Made by a program: the position numbers and the translations under genes | Origin: WTGA01 sp965231865 | Lineage (GTDB): Bacteria; Pseudomonadota; Gammaproteobacteria; Arenicellales; Poriferihabitantaceae | Direction: 5' to 3' | NCBI GenBank assembly: GCA_965231865.1 | Contig: CBDDOJ010000002.1 | Span: forward strand, 1,798,001-1,862,000 | DNA: 64,000 bases | The notes under the pieces: model-generated | What the model saw: the letters and a program-made list of their open reading frames with translations, nothing else | Databases searched by the model: none | What the model was told of the DNA's origin: nothing | In this document: positions 9,081 through 18,149 of the stretch, piece after piece | Layout: every line of letters begins with the position of its first letter | Position numbering within the stretch: position 1 is the stretch's first letter

Positions 9081-10529
9081 CAATACTGTTGCTTTAAGGA
9101 AATATTTATGTTTGAATCCTCCTCATTCGATTTTGCATGAGGAGGATAGTCATGGCCCGAACACAGGCCACGCTTCCAGGTGGTGCGCGTCTTTCCGACT
9201 ATATGAGTGTCAATGTAATCTCGCGGTTTTATCCGCGTGAGGTGGTCTGTTCGGCGTTAAGTTCTGGAGGACAGGAAAGTCGCCGTCGGCGGGATTTGCC
9301 AGCGGAGGTGATGGTGTATTACGTCATCGTGATGGCCCTGTTTCGTTCAGTATCGACTCGGGAGGTCTTGCGTTGTCTGGTCGATGGTTTGCGTTGGAGT
9401 TGTACGGACCTGCCGATGCGGGTTTCGGGGAAGTCATCGATTTCCGGGCCCGGTCTCGTCTGGGGGCGGCACCGTTTTCCGCCTTGCGGGAGCGTTGCGT
9501 GGTTCCGTTGGCCACCCGCGAAACCGTCGGATCATGGTATCGGGGATGGCGCCTGGTGGCCTTTGACGGTTCGACGCTGAATTTGCCGGATGAAGTGCGC
9601 AACCGGGAGGTATTCGGATTGCCGGCATCCAGTCGCGGCGATTCGGCGTTTCCCCAGGCCCGGGTCACGATGATGGTGGAACTGGGCACCCGGGCCGCTC
9701 TGGCCTGGACGGCGGGTCCGTTTCGTGAGAGCGAAGCGGAACAGGCGGAGCGTCTGCTCGACGAATTCTCTCCGGGCATGTTGGTGCTGGCAGACCGCTA
9801 TTACTGTGGTTTTCCGTTGTGGAGCCGTGCCGCCGAGACCGGTGCTGACCTGTTGTGGCGGCTCAGGGGAAATCATGCCTTTCCAGTGCACGAAGCCTTG
9901 ACGGATGGATCGTGGCGAAGCGTGATCCGCGGTAGTGGTCGGGACCGCCGAAAAAGCACCGGGGAGCGCCCGATCCGAATCATCGCCTATCGGTTCGATG
10001 GGAGGGATGAAATCTACCGGTTGGCCACCACGATCCTGGACCCGGAACAGGCCCCGGCCGAAGAACTGGCTGCGCTGTATCACGAACGATGGGAAATCGA
10101 GACCACCTACGACGAAATCAAAACCCATCTTCTAGGACCCGGAGCGATCCTGAGAAGCAAAACCCCGGAACTCGTCTACCAGGAAATCGATGGCCTGATG
10201 TTGGCCCACTACGCGGTTCGACGGCTGATTCATGAAGCCGCCGGAACGGCACGGGAAGATCCCGACCGACTATCCTTCGTACATGCCACACGGGTCATGC
10301 GCCGCCGGATCGTACAACCCGGCGGTTTCCCCCCCAGAGCATCAGACCGATTATCTGATCCGTGAAATCCTGGAAGAACGGACCGTCTCAAGCCGCGGAC
10401 AGAAAAAACCCCGTGGCGTGAAAAGAAAAATGAGCAATTATCCATTGCGAAAACGGGGACCGCTGTCACGGAAAATACAGCTGTGGGACCCGGAAATTAT
10501 TCGAATATCTGCTTAAAGCAACAGTATTG
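9081..10529 (+). mobile_element. IS4-family insertion sequence, 1449 bp
   Basis: Perfect 18-bp terminal inverted repeats (9081-9098, CAATACTGTTGCTTTAAG, and 10512-10529) enclose one transposase gene and are flanked by an exact 10-bp direct repeat. The size, the 10-bp duplication and the transposase all fit the IS4 family. An inverted repeat at about 9118-9146 places a GAGGAGGA ribosome-binding site in a hairpin just before the transposase start. Intact ends and an exact duplication suggest a fairly recent insertion, although the transposase is frameshifted. Confidence 0.93.
9152..10516 (+). pseudogene. IS4-family transposase with two compensating frameshifts
   Basis: Start at ATG 9152 behind GGAGG (9141-9145). 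The first part carries the IS4 N-terminal region (LPAEVMVYYVIVMALFRSVS). The frame breaks near 9448, where KSSIS should continue as RARSRLGA but one base is missing. The middle part carries DDE-type motifs: VAFDGSTLN, the VLADRYYCGFPLW block and the YHERWEIETTYDEIK signature (Y-x2-R-W-x-I-E-x6-K). The frame shifts back at a run of seven C (about 10329) and continues with HQTDYLIREILEER and KRKMSNYP. The two shifts cancel, giving 454 codons in total. IS4 elements are not known for programmed frameshifting, so this is probably inactive, unless the C run is a sequencing artefact. Confidence 0.85.
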
Positions 10530-10539
10530 GGTCTAGAAA
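10530..10539. repeat. Right target-site duplication of the IS4 element
   Basis: Second copy of GGTCTAGAAA, directly after the right inverted repeat. It contains the stop codon (CTA on this strand, TAG on the other) of the outer-membrane protein gene at 10533. Confidence 0.93.
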
Positions 10540-11369
10540 CGGTATCGGATACCGACTTCGAAAAGGTGAACCTTCAATTCTTGCTCCGAAATGACAGTGC
10601 CCGTTGTATTCTCGCCTTTGAATTTCAGGGTGCCGGTATTCTGGTAGCGGTAGCCAAGATCCAGGGTCACGGTATCGCTCAACTCGTAGCCCACCCCGGC
10701 CCCGAACTGCCAGGCGAATGCCGTGTCGGTGTCCTGGGAGAGTCCGGGTACGAACCCAGGGTCCAGCGGTGGCAGCGTTCGCCCCTGTGCCCTTGCAAAG
10801 AAGTCTACAATCGTCTGTGCGATGGCATTTTCGTCATATTTCAGATTGGCGAGATCCACCCGGATGAAACCGAGACCGAGCCCCGCGTAGGGGGTCCATT
10901 GTGAAACAGGATTGAAGTCATACCAAACATTGGCCATCGCACCCAACTGCGTAGGAGATCCAGAGGCGTTGCCGTCAATGGGTGGCAACTGAATCGGGAA
11001 TCCCGCGATAACCCCTTGGTAGGTCAGCTTGTCGATCTTGGCCTTACCGTAAAACAATTCGCCTTCGATACGAATATTGGGGTGGATCTGATAACCGAGA
11101 ATACCGCTCAACCGAAACCCCGTATCGTATTCCACAATCGCTTCCGAAGAGTACGGAATCCGAGGGCGGAGGGCTCCCGAGAGGGCGAGCACATTGTCGG
11201 CGGTCCCGCTCGTTTTCGACTCCGTGTCATCAATGAACATGATCGGCAATTTCGCGCCGACATACCATTTCAAGTCTGTGGCATGAGCATTGGACGCGAG
11301 TGCCAGGATCAGGTACAGGCCCCAGGCTGTGGCCGTTGCAAAAGCCAGGCACCGTTTTTTCTTGTTCAT
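10533..11369 (-). CDS. OmpW-like outer-membrane beta-barrel protein
   Basis: 278 aa from the ATG at 11369, which has an AAGGA ribosome-binding site upstream. The signal peptide ends near ASNAHA. The mature protein looks like an eight-stranded barrel: WYVGAKLPIMF at the N-terminus, TPYAGLGLGFIRVDL in the middle, WQFGAGVGYELSDTVTLDLG and a terminal strand ending RYRF with the C-terminal Phe used for outer-membrane assembly. It belongs with the OmpW/OmpA-like opacity-type barrels. No substrate can be inferred. The IS4 element landed exactly on its stop codon but the duplicated target keeps the codon, so the gene stays whole. Confidence 0.75.
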   Translation of the reverse strand: MNKKKRCLAFATATAWGLYLILALASNAHATDLKWYVGAKLPIMFIDDTESKTSGTADNVLALSGALRPRIPYSSEAIVEYDTGFRLSGILGYQIHPNIRIEGELFYGKAKIDKLTYQGVIAGFPIQLPPIDGNASGSPTQLGAMANVWYDFNPVSQWTPYAGLGLGFIRVDLANLKYDENAIAQTIVDFFARAQGRTLPPLDPGFVPGLSQDTDTAFAWQFGAGVGYELSDTVTLDLGYRYQNTGTLKFKGENTTGTVISEQELKVHLFEVGIRYRF

Positions 11370-11595
11370 GGCAATAGTCCTTGTTCGATCAATCTGCGTA
11401 GCGATTTTCTGGCAAACCCGAATTGCAAGCAAGCGTTCGATTACTCTTCAAACGATTTGTACAACAATCATCACTGATCATAATCCCCGAACACAGGGGT
11501 GAGGGTGCAATCGTGAAAATTCGCGATTTCCGGGTCAGTCACGATGATTCCAATTTTGGCTCTCTCTATCCAGAAGCGCAAATGTGTGATTTAAC

Positions 11596-11622
11596 GCAGG
11601 TTGTTTATTTCTATTAACCTGC
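11596..11622. promoter_or_regulatory. Inverted repeat upstream of abiEi, possible operator
   Basis: GCAGGTT (11596-11602) and AACCTGC (11616-11622) form a 7-bp inverted repeat 13 bp before the AbiEi start. AbiEi proteins of type IV systems are known to repress their own promoters by binding inverted repeats. Binding here is inferred. Confidence 0.35.
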
Positions 11623-11635
11623 AAATAGTCACGAA

Positions 11636-12259
11636 ATGCCTGCTCATACGATTTCGGCGAAAGATCAGGCCGTCCCTCTTCTCAAGGCAAGCGGCCCCAT
11701 GCGCGGTTTTGAACTCCGCGATGCTGGAGTCCATCCGCAGACTCTGGCGCGCATGCTCAAAGACAATACCCTCATTTGGGTCAACCGCGGTCTGTATCAG
11801 CTTGCGGATGCGGAAGTATCGGCAGACCATGAGCTTGCCGAAGTTGCGAAGCTTGTACCCAAGGGTGTCATCTGTCTGGTCTCCGCCCTCCAATTCCACG
11901 AACTTACGCTCCAGATGCCAAGCCGGGTCTGGTTGGCCATCGGCCAAAAAGCACGAAAACCCGGGATTGGTCATCCTTCGACCAGGATAGTGCGATTCGG
12001 ACCGCGAGCACTGTCACTGGGTGTGCAATCCCACACGATCGACGGCGTGTCTGTCCCCATATTCAACCCGGCCAAGACCGTGGTCGACTGCTTTCGATTC
12101 AGGCAGCATGTCGGGCTCGATGTTGCCCTGGAAGGCCTTCACAATGTTGTGAGGTCCGGCAAGGTCAAGCCGGTAGAACTCGTCAACTACGCCCGCGAGA
12201 CCCGAATCTGGTCAGTTCTCAGGCCCTATCTGGAGGCGGTGGTCGCAGATGATACGTAA
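11636..12259 (+). CDS. abiEi: AbiEi-type antitoxin / transcriptional repressor
   Basis: 207 aa. An N-terminal winged-helix part (residues 1-60, with the GFELRDAGVHPQTLARML segment and WVNRGLYQL) is followed by the AbiEi C-terminal domain (LVPKGVICLVSALQFHELT, VPIFNPAKTVVDCFRFRQHVG). AbiEi is the antitoxin and repressor of the AbiE type IV toxin-antitoxin and phage-abortive system. It overlaps the start of the toxin gene by 11 bp, the usual translational coupling. The gene is intact while its toxin partner is broken, leaving a possible orphan repressor. Confidence 0.87.
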   Translation: MPAHTISAKDQAVPLLKASGPMRGFELRDAGVHPQTLARMLKDNTLIWVNRGLYQLADAEVSADHELAEVAKLVPKGVICLVSALQFHELTLQMPSRVWLAIGQKARKPGIGHPSTRIVRFGPRALSLGVQSHTIDGVSVPIFNPAKTVVDCFRFRQHVGLDVALEGLHNVVRSGKVKPVELVNYARETRIWSVLRPYLEAVVADDT

Positions 12260-13140
12260 ACCAGGAATGTCGCCGCTTCAGTGTGCGCGAGGTTATACAA
12301 CCTCGCACGGGCACAGGGTACCAATTTCCAGCGTGTGCTTACCCGATACGCCCTGGAACGATTCCTCTACCGACTAAGCGTCTCGCCCCATAAGGAGTTA
12401 TTTGTACTGAAGGGAGCAAATGCTCTACGCTGCATGGGTCGCTGACCCGTTCTGAATGACTCGTGATCTTGATCTTCTCACCTTTGCGGACCGGGAGACA
12501 GGACCTCTGATCAAAGCGATTCGCGAAATCTGCGCCTTGCCGGTCGCAGACGATGATCTGTCCTCCGATGCCGATAATATCCTCGCGGAACCTTTCAGCA
12601 ATGATCGGGCCCATGGAGTTTTTCGGGCCCGCACCTCGGCTAAACTTGGCGCCGCCATCATCCCTGTTCAAATCGATGTCGGTTTCGGGGATGCGATAAC
12701 TCCGGCCCCAATGGAACTTGAATATCCCGTACTTCTGGATCAGCCGGCACCGACACTCAACTCGTATCTTCGCGAAACCGTGGCAGCTGAGAAATTTGAA
12801 GCCATGGTCACGCGCGACCTTGCGAACAGCCGCATGAAGGACATTTACGATCTGCTCGCGATGTCGCGGCTGTTCGATTTCCATGGCCCCAGCCTTGCCG
12901 AAGCCATACGCGCCACTTTCGAAAGGCGCGCAACGCCCATTCCCCGGGAACGCCCTTTGGCCTTGACGCACGTATTTTCAGAAGACCCCCAAAAAACTTC
13001 AGCAATGGCACTCTTTCATCACCCGGGAGCCGTTGCTGATCAACGAGCCAAACTTACGTGTCGTGGTTCGCGAAGCTGGGGATTTCATCATGCCCGCAGC
13101 CATTGCGGCAATCGATGATTGTCACTTGCCGCGGAGTTGA
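12249..13140 (+). pseudogene. abiEii: AbiEii-type nucleotidyltransferase toxin, frameshifted
   Basis: Pieces of an AbiEii toxin, a GTP-binding nucleotidyltransferase, can be read in order but in different frames. It starts at ATG 12249 (MIRKPGMSPLQCAR), then a shift near 12290 leads to ERFLYRLSVSPHKELFVLKG. A stop at about 12443 interrupts it before TRDLDLLTF (the D-x-D catalytic core region) at 12456. A third shift near 12990, in an A run, leads to the true C-terminus (REAGDFIMPAIAAID) ending at 13140. At least three lesions make the toxin dead. This matches loss of toxin with retention of antitoxin. Confidence 0.85.
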
Positions 13141-13369
13141 ACCCCAGGCACGGGCTGGAATCAGGATTTTTCGTAGCTATTGATATAGCTGAAACGAACG
13201 CATGCCTATTCGGGCCAGTTCAGAATCAGTTATGGGGGAAAACTGTCGGTGGAGCCGTTATCAGGACAGAAACTGGCGGACACGACGGGTCAGGGAGATT
13301 ATACTGGAGCAACGAGGTGCTGCGTTGGAGCCTTCTATCTGACGGTATGAATTTCTTGGTGGACAGGAT

Positions 13370-14302
13370 ATGACCATTCTTGTTGATGTGCAGGCCCAGA
13401 ACTGGATGAGCAACCATCAGGTGCTGGATATCCTGCATAATCTCCCGCGGGAAAAAATCAGGTTTTATCCGCAACTGGGGGACCCCTCCGACATCCGGAT
13501 GCTGGCCTGTGATCGATTGCGGCCCGGGCTGGCCGGGGAATTACCGAATCTGCAGCTGGTGCAGAAGATGGGGGCCGGTGTGGAAACGATGGTGAATGCC
13601 CCGGACCTCCATCCTGATGTACGGATTGCGCGAATCAGGAGCGAAGAGGTAGCACTGGAAATGGCCCGCTTTTGTATCGGTTATGTGTTGAACGACATGC
13701 AAAATGTGGCGTTCTTTCGGCTGAACCAGGAAAAGCGCCGGTGGCTGCAGAAATCACCGGCCAATATCCGCAGGATCAAGGTGGGGGTGTTGGGACTCGG
13801 CAATATTGGCGGGACGATCGCGAACAGATTCCGGACCCTGGGTTTTTCGGTGGTTGGCTGGAGCCGGACCCCGAAACAGATCCCAGGCATTGACTGCCGG
13901 CACGGGGAGGCGGAACTGGAGAATGTGCTGGGGTTGTCGGACTATGTGATCTGCATTCTGCCTTCTACCCGGGAGACCCGGCACCTGTTTGACCTGGACC
14001 GGTTCAAACAGATGAAACCGGGTTCCATGCTGGTGAATGTGGGCCGGGGGTCGCTGATCAATGAACAGGACCTGGTGACGGCCCTGGATTCGGGATATCT
14101 TGGCCACGCGGTACTGGATGTTTTCCAGGATGAACCCCTTGCGAAAGACGATCCGTTGTGGAGCCACGGGAAAGTCACCATTACCCCTCATGTTTCCGGA
14201 TGGCACCTGGAAAGCGGTCTGTCGGTGGTACAGGAAAACTACGTTCGATTGATCCGCAATCAACCTTTGCTGAACCTGGTGGACCGGAAATCCGGGTACT
14301 GA
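13370..14302 (+). CDS. D-2-hydroxyacid dehydrogenase, GhrA-like
   Basis: 310 aa, a cytosolic NAD(P)H-dependent reductase of the glyoxylate/hydroxypyruvate reductase A type. The dinucleotide-binding loop is GVLGLGNIGG (about residues 138-147). The catalytic triad is Arg in NVGRGSLINE, Glu in VFQDEPL and His in TPHVSGW. GhrA-type enzymes reduce glyoxylate to glycolate and hydroxypyruvate to glycerate; which substrate applies here cannot be read from the sequence. The upstream 229 bp (13141-13369) contain no recognisable gene. The neighbouring MFS gene follows after 33 bp and may be cotranscribed. Confidence 0.85.
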   Translation: MTILVDVQAQNWMSNHQVLDILHNLPREKIRFYPQLGDPSDIRMLACDRLRPGLAGELPNLQLVQKMGAGVETMVNAPDLHPDVRIARIRSEEVALEMARFCIGYVLNDMQNVAFFRLNQEKRRWLQKSPANIRRIKVGVLGLGNIGGTIANRFRTLGFSVVGWSRTPKQIPGIDCRHGEAELENVLGLSDYVICILPSTRETRHLFDLDRFKQMKPGSMLVNVGRGSLINEQDLVTALDSGYLGHAVLDVFQDEPLAKDDPLWSHGKVTITPHVSGWHLESGLSVVQENYVRLIRNQPLLNLVDRKSGY

Positions 14303-14335
14303 GTTCGGCAAGTGAACCGAAGTGAATGATCCCGC

Positions 14336-15598
14336 TTGCCTCCGGCCCCATCCCTGACCATACGCCAAACGGTGTCTCAAGCCCTGAACAACAATATACG
14401 CCTGTATCCCTGGTTTCACAGTGCGGCCAACCTCATGGGCTGGTTGCCGGTTTTCTTTTTGTATTTCAACCAGTTTGTCTCCCTCGCCGAGGCCATACAG
14501 CTGGGTGCGGTCTATTACCTGTCCGTGTGTATCTGGGAAGTTCCGTCGGGTTACTTTTCCGACCGGGCCGGGCGCCGAATCACCCTGTTTCTTTCCGGTT
14601 TTTCGCTGGCCCTGGCCTACCTGGTTTTCCTGTATGCCAGCGGGTTTTATTCCCTTGCCCTCGGCCAGTTCTTTCTTGCCCAGGGCGTGGCGATGATGTC
14701 GGGTACCGACACGGCTTTTTTGTATGACTCGCTGCGGGGCCTGGGCAGGGAACGGGAATATGAAGCCCTCGAGGCCAAGGCGCAAAAATACGCGTTTGCA
14801 TCGCTGACCATCGCCTCCATCGCGGGGGGAATCCTGGGAGCTTACGACCTGCGCCTGGCCTATGTTCTGTCGCTTTTCGGGGCCCTGTGGATGATTGGGC
14901 TGGTTTACCGGTTCAGCGAACCGGATTGCCCGGGATCGGGAGAACCGGAAACCGGGTCCATTCTCAAGACCATCGCAGAGTGCCTGAAGAAACTGGGCGA
15001 TACGGTGCTGGCCTGGCTGTTTGCCGCCATGGTCTTGATGTACTGCCTGGAACATGCGGCCTTTGAGTTTTATCAGCCCTACATCAAATTGCTGGACCTG
15101 CACTGGATCGTGCCCGACAGTTCTCCACTGGTTTCAGGCATGGTGATTGCAGTGTCCATGTTCGGTGGAATATTCGGGGCCGCGTACAGTGTTCGCCTGA
15201 ACAACCGGCTGGGGCTGAAAGCACTGCTGTTTTACGCATTCTTGATTCAGCTCCTGATTATCGGCTCCTTTGCCGTGGTGTTGTCGGGGATGATGTTGAC
15301 CGCGCTGTTTTTTCGGAATTTCCCCATGTCCGTGATTTACGCCCCGGTGAATGCGGCCATTGCGCCGAAAGTGGAGAGCCATCTTCGCGCCACCTATCTG
15401 TCGATCCAGAGTCTATGTGCACGCCTGGCATTTTCCGGCCTGCTCTGGGTATTGTCGCAAACCATCGATCGCGAAAACGCCCTGGACTGGGAGAGTCTTT
15501 CCCTGGTTCTGCGGGAAATGCTTTTCATCGGGATTGTGGGGGTGGGGGTCCTTGCCTGTTTCATTCCCGGCGCCCTGAAAAAAACAGGAAATGATTGA
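14336..15598 (+). CDS. MFS transporter, unknown substrate
   Basis: 420 aa with about 12 hydrophobic segments and the MFS motif between segments 2 and 3 (GYFSDRAGRRITLF, a good match to G-x-x-x-D-R-x-G-R-R). The short N-terminal segment before the first helix makes the start uncertain: TTG 14336 is the longest form, and a GTG at 14372 is also in frame; neither has a strong ribosome-binding site. The substrate is not recognisable. Position after a hydroxyacid dehydrogenase would be compatible with organic-acid transport, but this is only context. Confidence 0.78.
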   Translation: MPPAPSLTIRQTVSQALNNNIRLYPWFHSAANLMGWLPVFFLYFNQFVSLAEAIQLGAVYYLSVCIWEVPSGYFSDRAGRRITLFLSGFSLALAYLVFLYASGFYSLALGQFFLAQGVAMMSGTDTAFLYDSLRGLGREREYEALEAKAQKYAFASLTIASIAGGILGAYDLRLAYVLSLFGALWMIGLVYRFSEPDCPGSGEPETGSILKTIAECLKKLGDTVLAWLFAAMVLMYCLEHAAFEFYQPYIKLLDLHWIVPDSSPLVSGMVIAVSMFGGIFGAAYSVRLNNRLGLKALLFYAFLIQLLIIGSFAVVLSGMMLTALFFRNFPMSVIYAPVNAAIAPKVESHLRATYLSIQSLCARLAFSGLLWVLSQTIDRENALDWESLSLVLREMLFIGIVGVGVLACFIPGALKKTGND

Positions 15599-15893
15599 CA
15601 GGATTGGCCGGTCCCCGTTTCAGCGCCTCCATGCGCGGTTTCACAAACCGACCTTCGTGGACCCGCTGGCAGACCTTGCAGACCGACGAGGCGGCCACCG
15701 GCTCGCACGCGCCAGGGCTGCGCCACTGCTCCCGAAATTCGGTGGCTGTAGCTGGGGTCTCTTGCGGCAAAATACCCGAACCCCCCCTGTGCGGGACAAG
15801 GGGTTGGAGATGGGTCAGGAGTTGTAGCGGGGGCAGGGTTCCTGGCCCTCCATGCACAATCCAGCGGATTGAAAAACCGGAGTTTCCGGTCCG
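15599..15893. other. Stretch between convergent genes, no clear gene
   Basis: About 295 bp. A 98-codon minus-strand frame (15857 to 15561) has a CKVC motif and a fairly protein-like middle part, but it overlaps the MFS gene and I recognise no family. I see no tRNA, terminator or repeat. Confidence 0.3.
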
Positions 15894-16391
15894 CTACATG
15901 ACCGGTTTCAGGAAATCCTGCCACGCCTGAACTTTTTCCGGGAGTGGTTTCGTGTGCATGGAACTTGAGGACGGAAGGTAGCGCACATGCATATCGCCTG
16001 CTTTGAAAATGCAATGCTTGTTGAACTTTTCCCAGGCTTTTCTTCCGTTCAATCCGATCGCCCTGATTTGCGGATGTTTGCGGATAAACCCCTTGAGGTC
16101 GTTGACGACCGGGGACCGGATATTCGAATCGAGACTTCCTTTCCGTTCGGCCGCTTTCAGCACATCCCACAAAGCGATTCCGTGCTTGCGGAGAAACGCC
16201 CGTTTCGATTCGTAATCGACGCTGATGGATTCCTGGTAGATGGAGGACAGGATATTCCAGAATTGATTTTGGGGGTATGCGTAATATTCCCGCGATTTCA
16301 ATGAGGCGTCGCCCGGCAGGGAACCCAGAATCAGGATATGGGAATTGTCATCGACAACGGGATTCAGTCCTTGTTTTATCGATATTTTCAT
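15894..16391 (-). CDS. DNA-deoxyinosine glycosylase, UDG family 6
   Basis: 165 aa, the usual length for the small hypoxanthine-DNA glycosylases of uracil-DNA-glycosylase family 6. They remove deaminated adenine (hypoxanthine) from DNA and start base-excision repair. The first motif is GSLPGDASLKSREYYAYPQN followed by FW, with the Asn used by this family. A second motif near the C-terminus is LPSSSSMH, the substrate-loop region. It is transcribed towards 15894 and stands alone between convergent and same-strand neighbours. Confidence 0.88.
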   Translation of the reverse strand: MKISIKQGLNPVVDDNSHILILGSLPGDASLKSREYYAYPQNQFWNILSSIYQESISVDYESKRAFLRKHGIALWDVLKAAERKGSLDSNIRSPVVNDLKGFIRKHPQIRAIGLNGRKAWEKFNKHCIFKAGDMHVRYLPSSSSMHTKPLPEKVQAWQDFLKPVM

Positions 16392-16824
16392 TGGTTTTTC
16401 AAATGGATGAGCGAGTATTTTCAGGTTTTATGTCAGGGCGGTACGATAGAGGGTTTTCCTGGGATTGTAACCTTTCCCGTATAGTATTTCCCCATCTGGA
16501 TCATTGGTCGAGGGTCTGTTTTCACCCCAGGGCAGTTTACCCGGCAGTACCGGAAAACCAGGAGAGCAGGCTGAGAAATCGGTCATACGGGCAATACGGT
16601 GAGTCCTGCTGCAAGGTGAAATCTGTATTCAACGGTGTCCGGTTCGGTCTCCCGGCCAATGCGGAAACAATCCACATTGAATATCTTGTCTTTCGGGATG
16701 GGTGTCTGACAGCGGGGGCATTGACATGGTCGCTTTGATGAACCGTCAAAACGGGGGCAAAGTGCCCGGACGTTATTTTCCGGAGTACTGCCTGCCGACA
16801 GGCATGATCGCCGGTGGAGGTGCC
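16392..16824. other. Gene-poor stretch with a possible zinc-ribbon fragment
   Basis: 433 bp. On the minus strand an open frame (about 16828 to 16583) contains CPRF and CQCPRCQTPIPKDKIF followed by VDCFRIG, a pattern like a short zinc ribbon. No convincing start or ribosome-binding site is present, so it may be a small unannotated protein or a relic. Nothing else is recognisable. Confidence 0.25.
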
Positions 16825-18093
16825 TCAATCGTCGGTTGGCGGGGATGGTCCGGCGCGGTTCCGTTCATCCTGGTTTAACGAGGAATACAGTTCCTTGTTC
16901 ATGGGCTGGGACGCGGAAATCACAATAAAGCTGGATTTGTCTGTCGTCGGTGTGCTGGCCCTGATTTTGATCCGCAAAAATACAAACAGGCTGAATAGCA
17001 GGGCCGCCATGGTATTGGACAGGAACAGGCCGGAAGGACCCGCCAGCCCCATGATCTGTGAGGTCAGTATGGGCCCGATAATCGCACCCACGCCGAAGAA
17101 AACGAGCAATCCCCCCGCCGTTTGGGCCGCAAATCTTTTGTCCGCAAAGTCATTGGTATGTGCGGCGCTGATGGAATACACCACAAATGAGAACGCGCCA
17201 TAGAGGCTGGTCAGGATGAACAGTACATAGAGGTGCTTCACCGGAAGCAGGAGAAACCCGACACAGGCCAGGGCGGTCCCCAGTGAAATTCCGATGAGGA
17301 CGATACGTCGGTCAATCCGGTCGGAAATTTTTCCGAGGGGCCACTGCAGCAGCAGGCCGCTGAATATTGCGGTGGACATGAAGATGGATGTCCGGGCAAT
17401 GGAAAACCCGTTGGAGGTGGCATAGACCGGCCCCAGCGTGTAAAACCCGGAATTGATGAAACCGGCGGTGGAGGCACCCAGCATGCCCACGGGAGACAAC
17501 CGGTAGAGCGCGCGCAGGTCGACCCTGGACCTTTTGGGCGGGATGGGCGCCTGGGACTGGGTGAGCAAAATGGGCACAATGGAAATCGAGAATATGATGG
17601 ACACCACCGTGAACAGGTAAAAGCTTTCCGGGTCGGCCAGGGGCAACAGGAACTGGCCCATCCCGGAGGCCGCATAGTTGGTAATCATGTAAAAGGAAAA
17701 AACCTGTCCCCGGGTGTCGGGATTTGCACGATTGTTGAGCCAGCTTTCTGTCACCATCACCAGGCCGGCCATGCAGAATCCGGCCAGGAATCTCAGCGCG
17801 AACCAGACGAAGGGGTCGACCAGCATGATGTGTATCAGTGCGGTGGTGGACATCACGGAAGCAAAGACGGCAAAGGCACGGATGTGGCCGCCCAGGACCA
17901 TGAAACGGACCGCAAAGTTTGCCCCGATGAGCAGGCCGGCAAAGTACCCCGACATGATCAGCCCGGTTGTCTGGGGTGAAAATCCTTCCAGCGAGGAACG
18001 GATGCCCAGAAGTGTGGAGAACAGGCCAACGGCCATCAGGAACATCCCGTAACTGAGCAACAGGGAAGAGATGGATTTGAAAATCGAAAACAA
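16825..18093 (-). CDS. MFS transporter, YcaD-like
   Basis: 422 aa with 12 hydrophobic segments. It resembles the YcaD subgroup of small MFS carriers: an N-terminal LLLSYGMFLMAVGLFSTLLG segment, the TTGLIMSGYFAGLLIGA second helix, and LAGFCMAGLVMVTESWLNN, where the ESWLN motif is characteristic of this group. GKISDRIDRRIVL in the central loop is the second half's MFS signature. Substrates of YcaD are unknown. It lies 56 bp downstream of queG on the same strand and could be cotranscribed with it. Confidence 0.83.
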   Translation of the reverse strand: MFSIFKSISSLLLSYGMFLMAVGLFSTLLGIRSSLEGFSPQTTGLIMSGYFAGLLIGANFAVRFMVLGGHIRAFAVFASVMSTTALIHIMLVDPFVWFALRFLAGFCMAGLVMVTESWLNNRANPDTRGQVFSFYMITNYAASGMGQFLLPLADPESFYLFTVVSIIFSISIVPILLTQSQAPIPPKRSRVDLRALYRLSPVGMLGASTAGFINSGFYTLGPVYATSNGFSIARTSIFMSTAIFSGLLLQWPLGKISDRIDRRIVLIGISLGTALACVGFLLLPVKHLYVLFILTSLYGAFSFVVYSISAAHTNDFADKRFAAQTAGGLLVFFGVGAIIGPILTSQIMGLAGPSGLFLSNTMAALLFSLFVFLRIKIRASTPTTDKSSFIVISASQPMNKELYSSLNQDERNRAGPSPPTDD

Positions 18094-18149
18094 GATTAAT
18101 TTCCGTTTTGGGGGGTGTGGGGTTGATTACCGCAGGGCAGGGCAGCCCT

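Noticed and set aside
9152..9460. Programmed frameshift in the IS4 transposase
   Set aside because: No slippery heptamer at the first shift and IS4 elements do not normally use one; decay is the simpler reading.
13119..13373. 84-codon frame before the hydroxyacid dehydrogenase
   Set aside because: Overlaps the AbiEii remnant; no similarity and no start signal.
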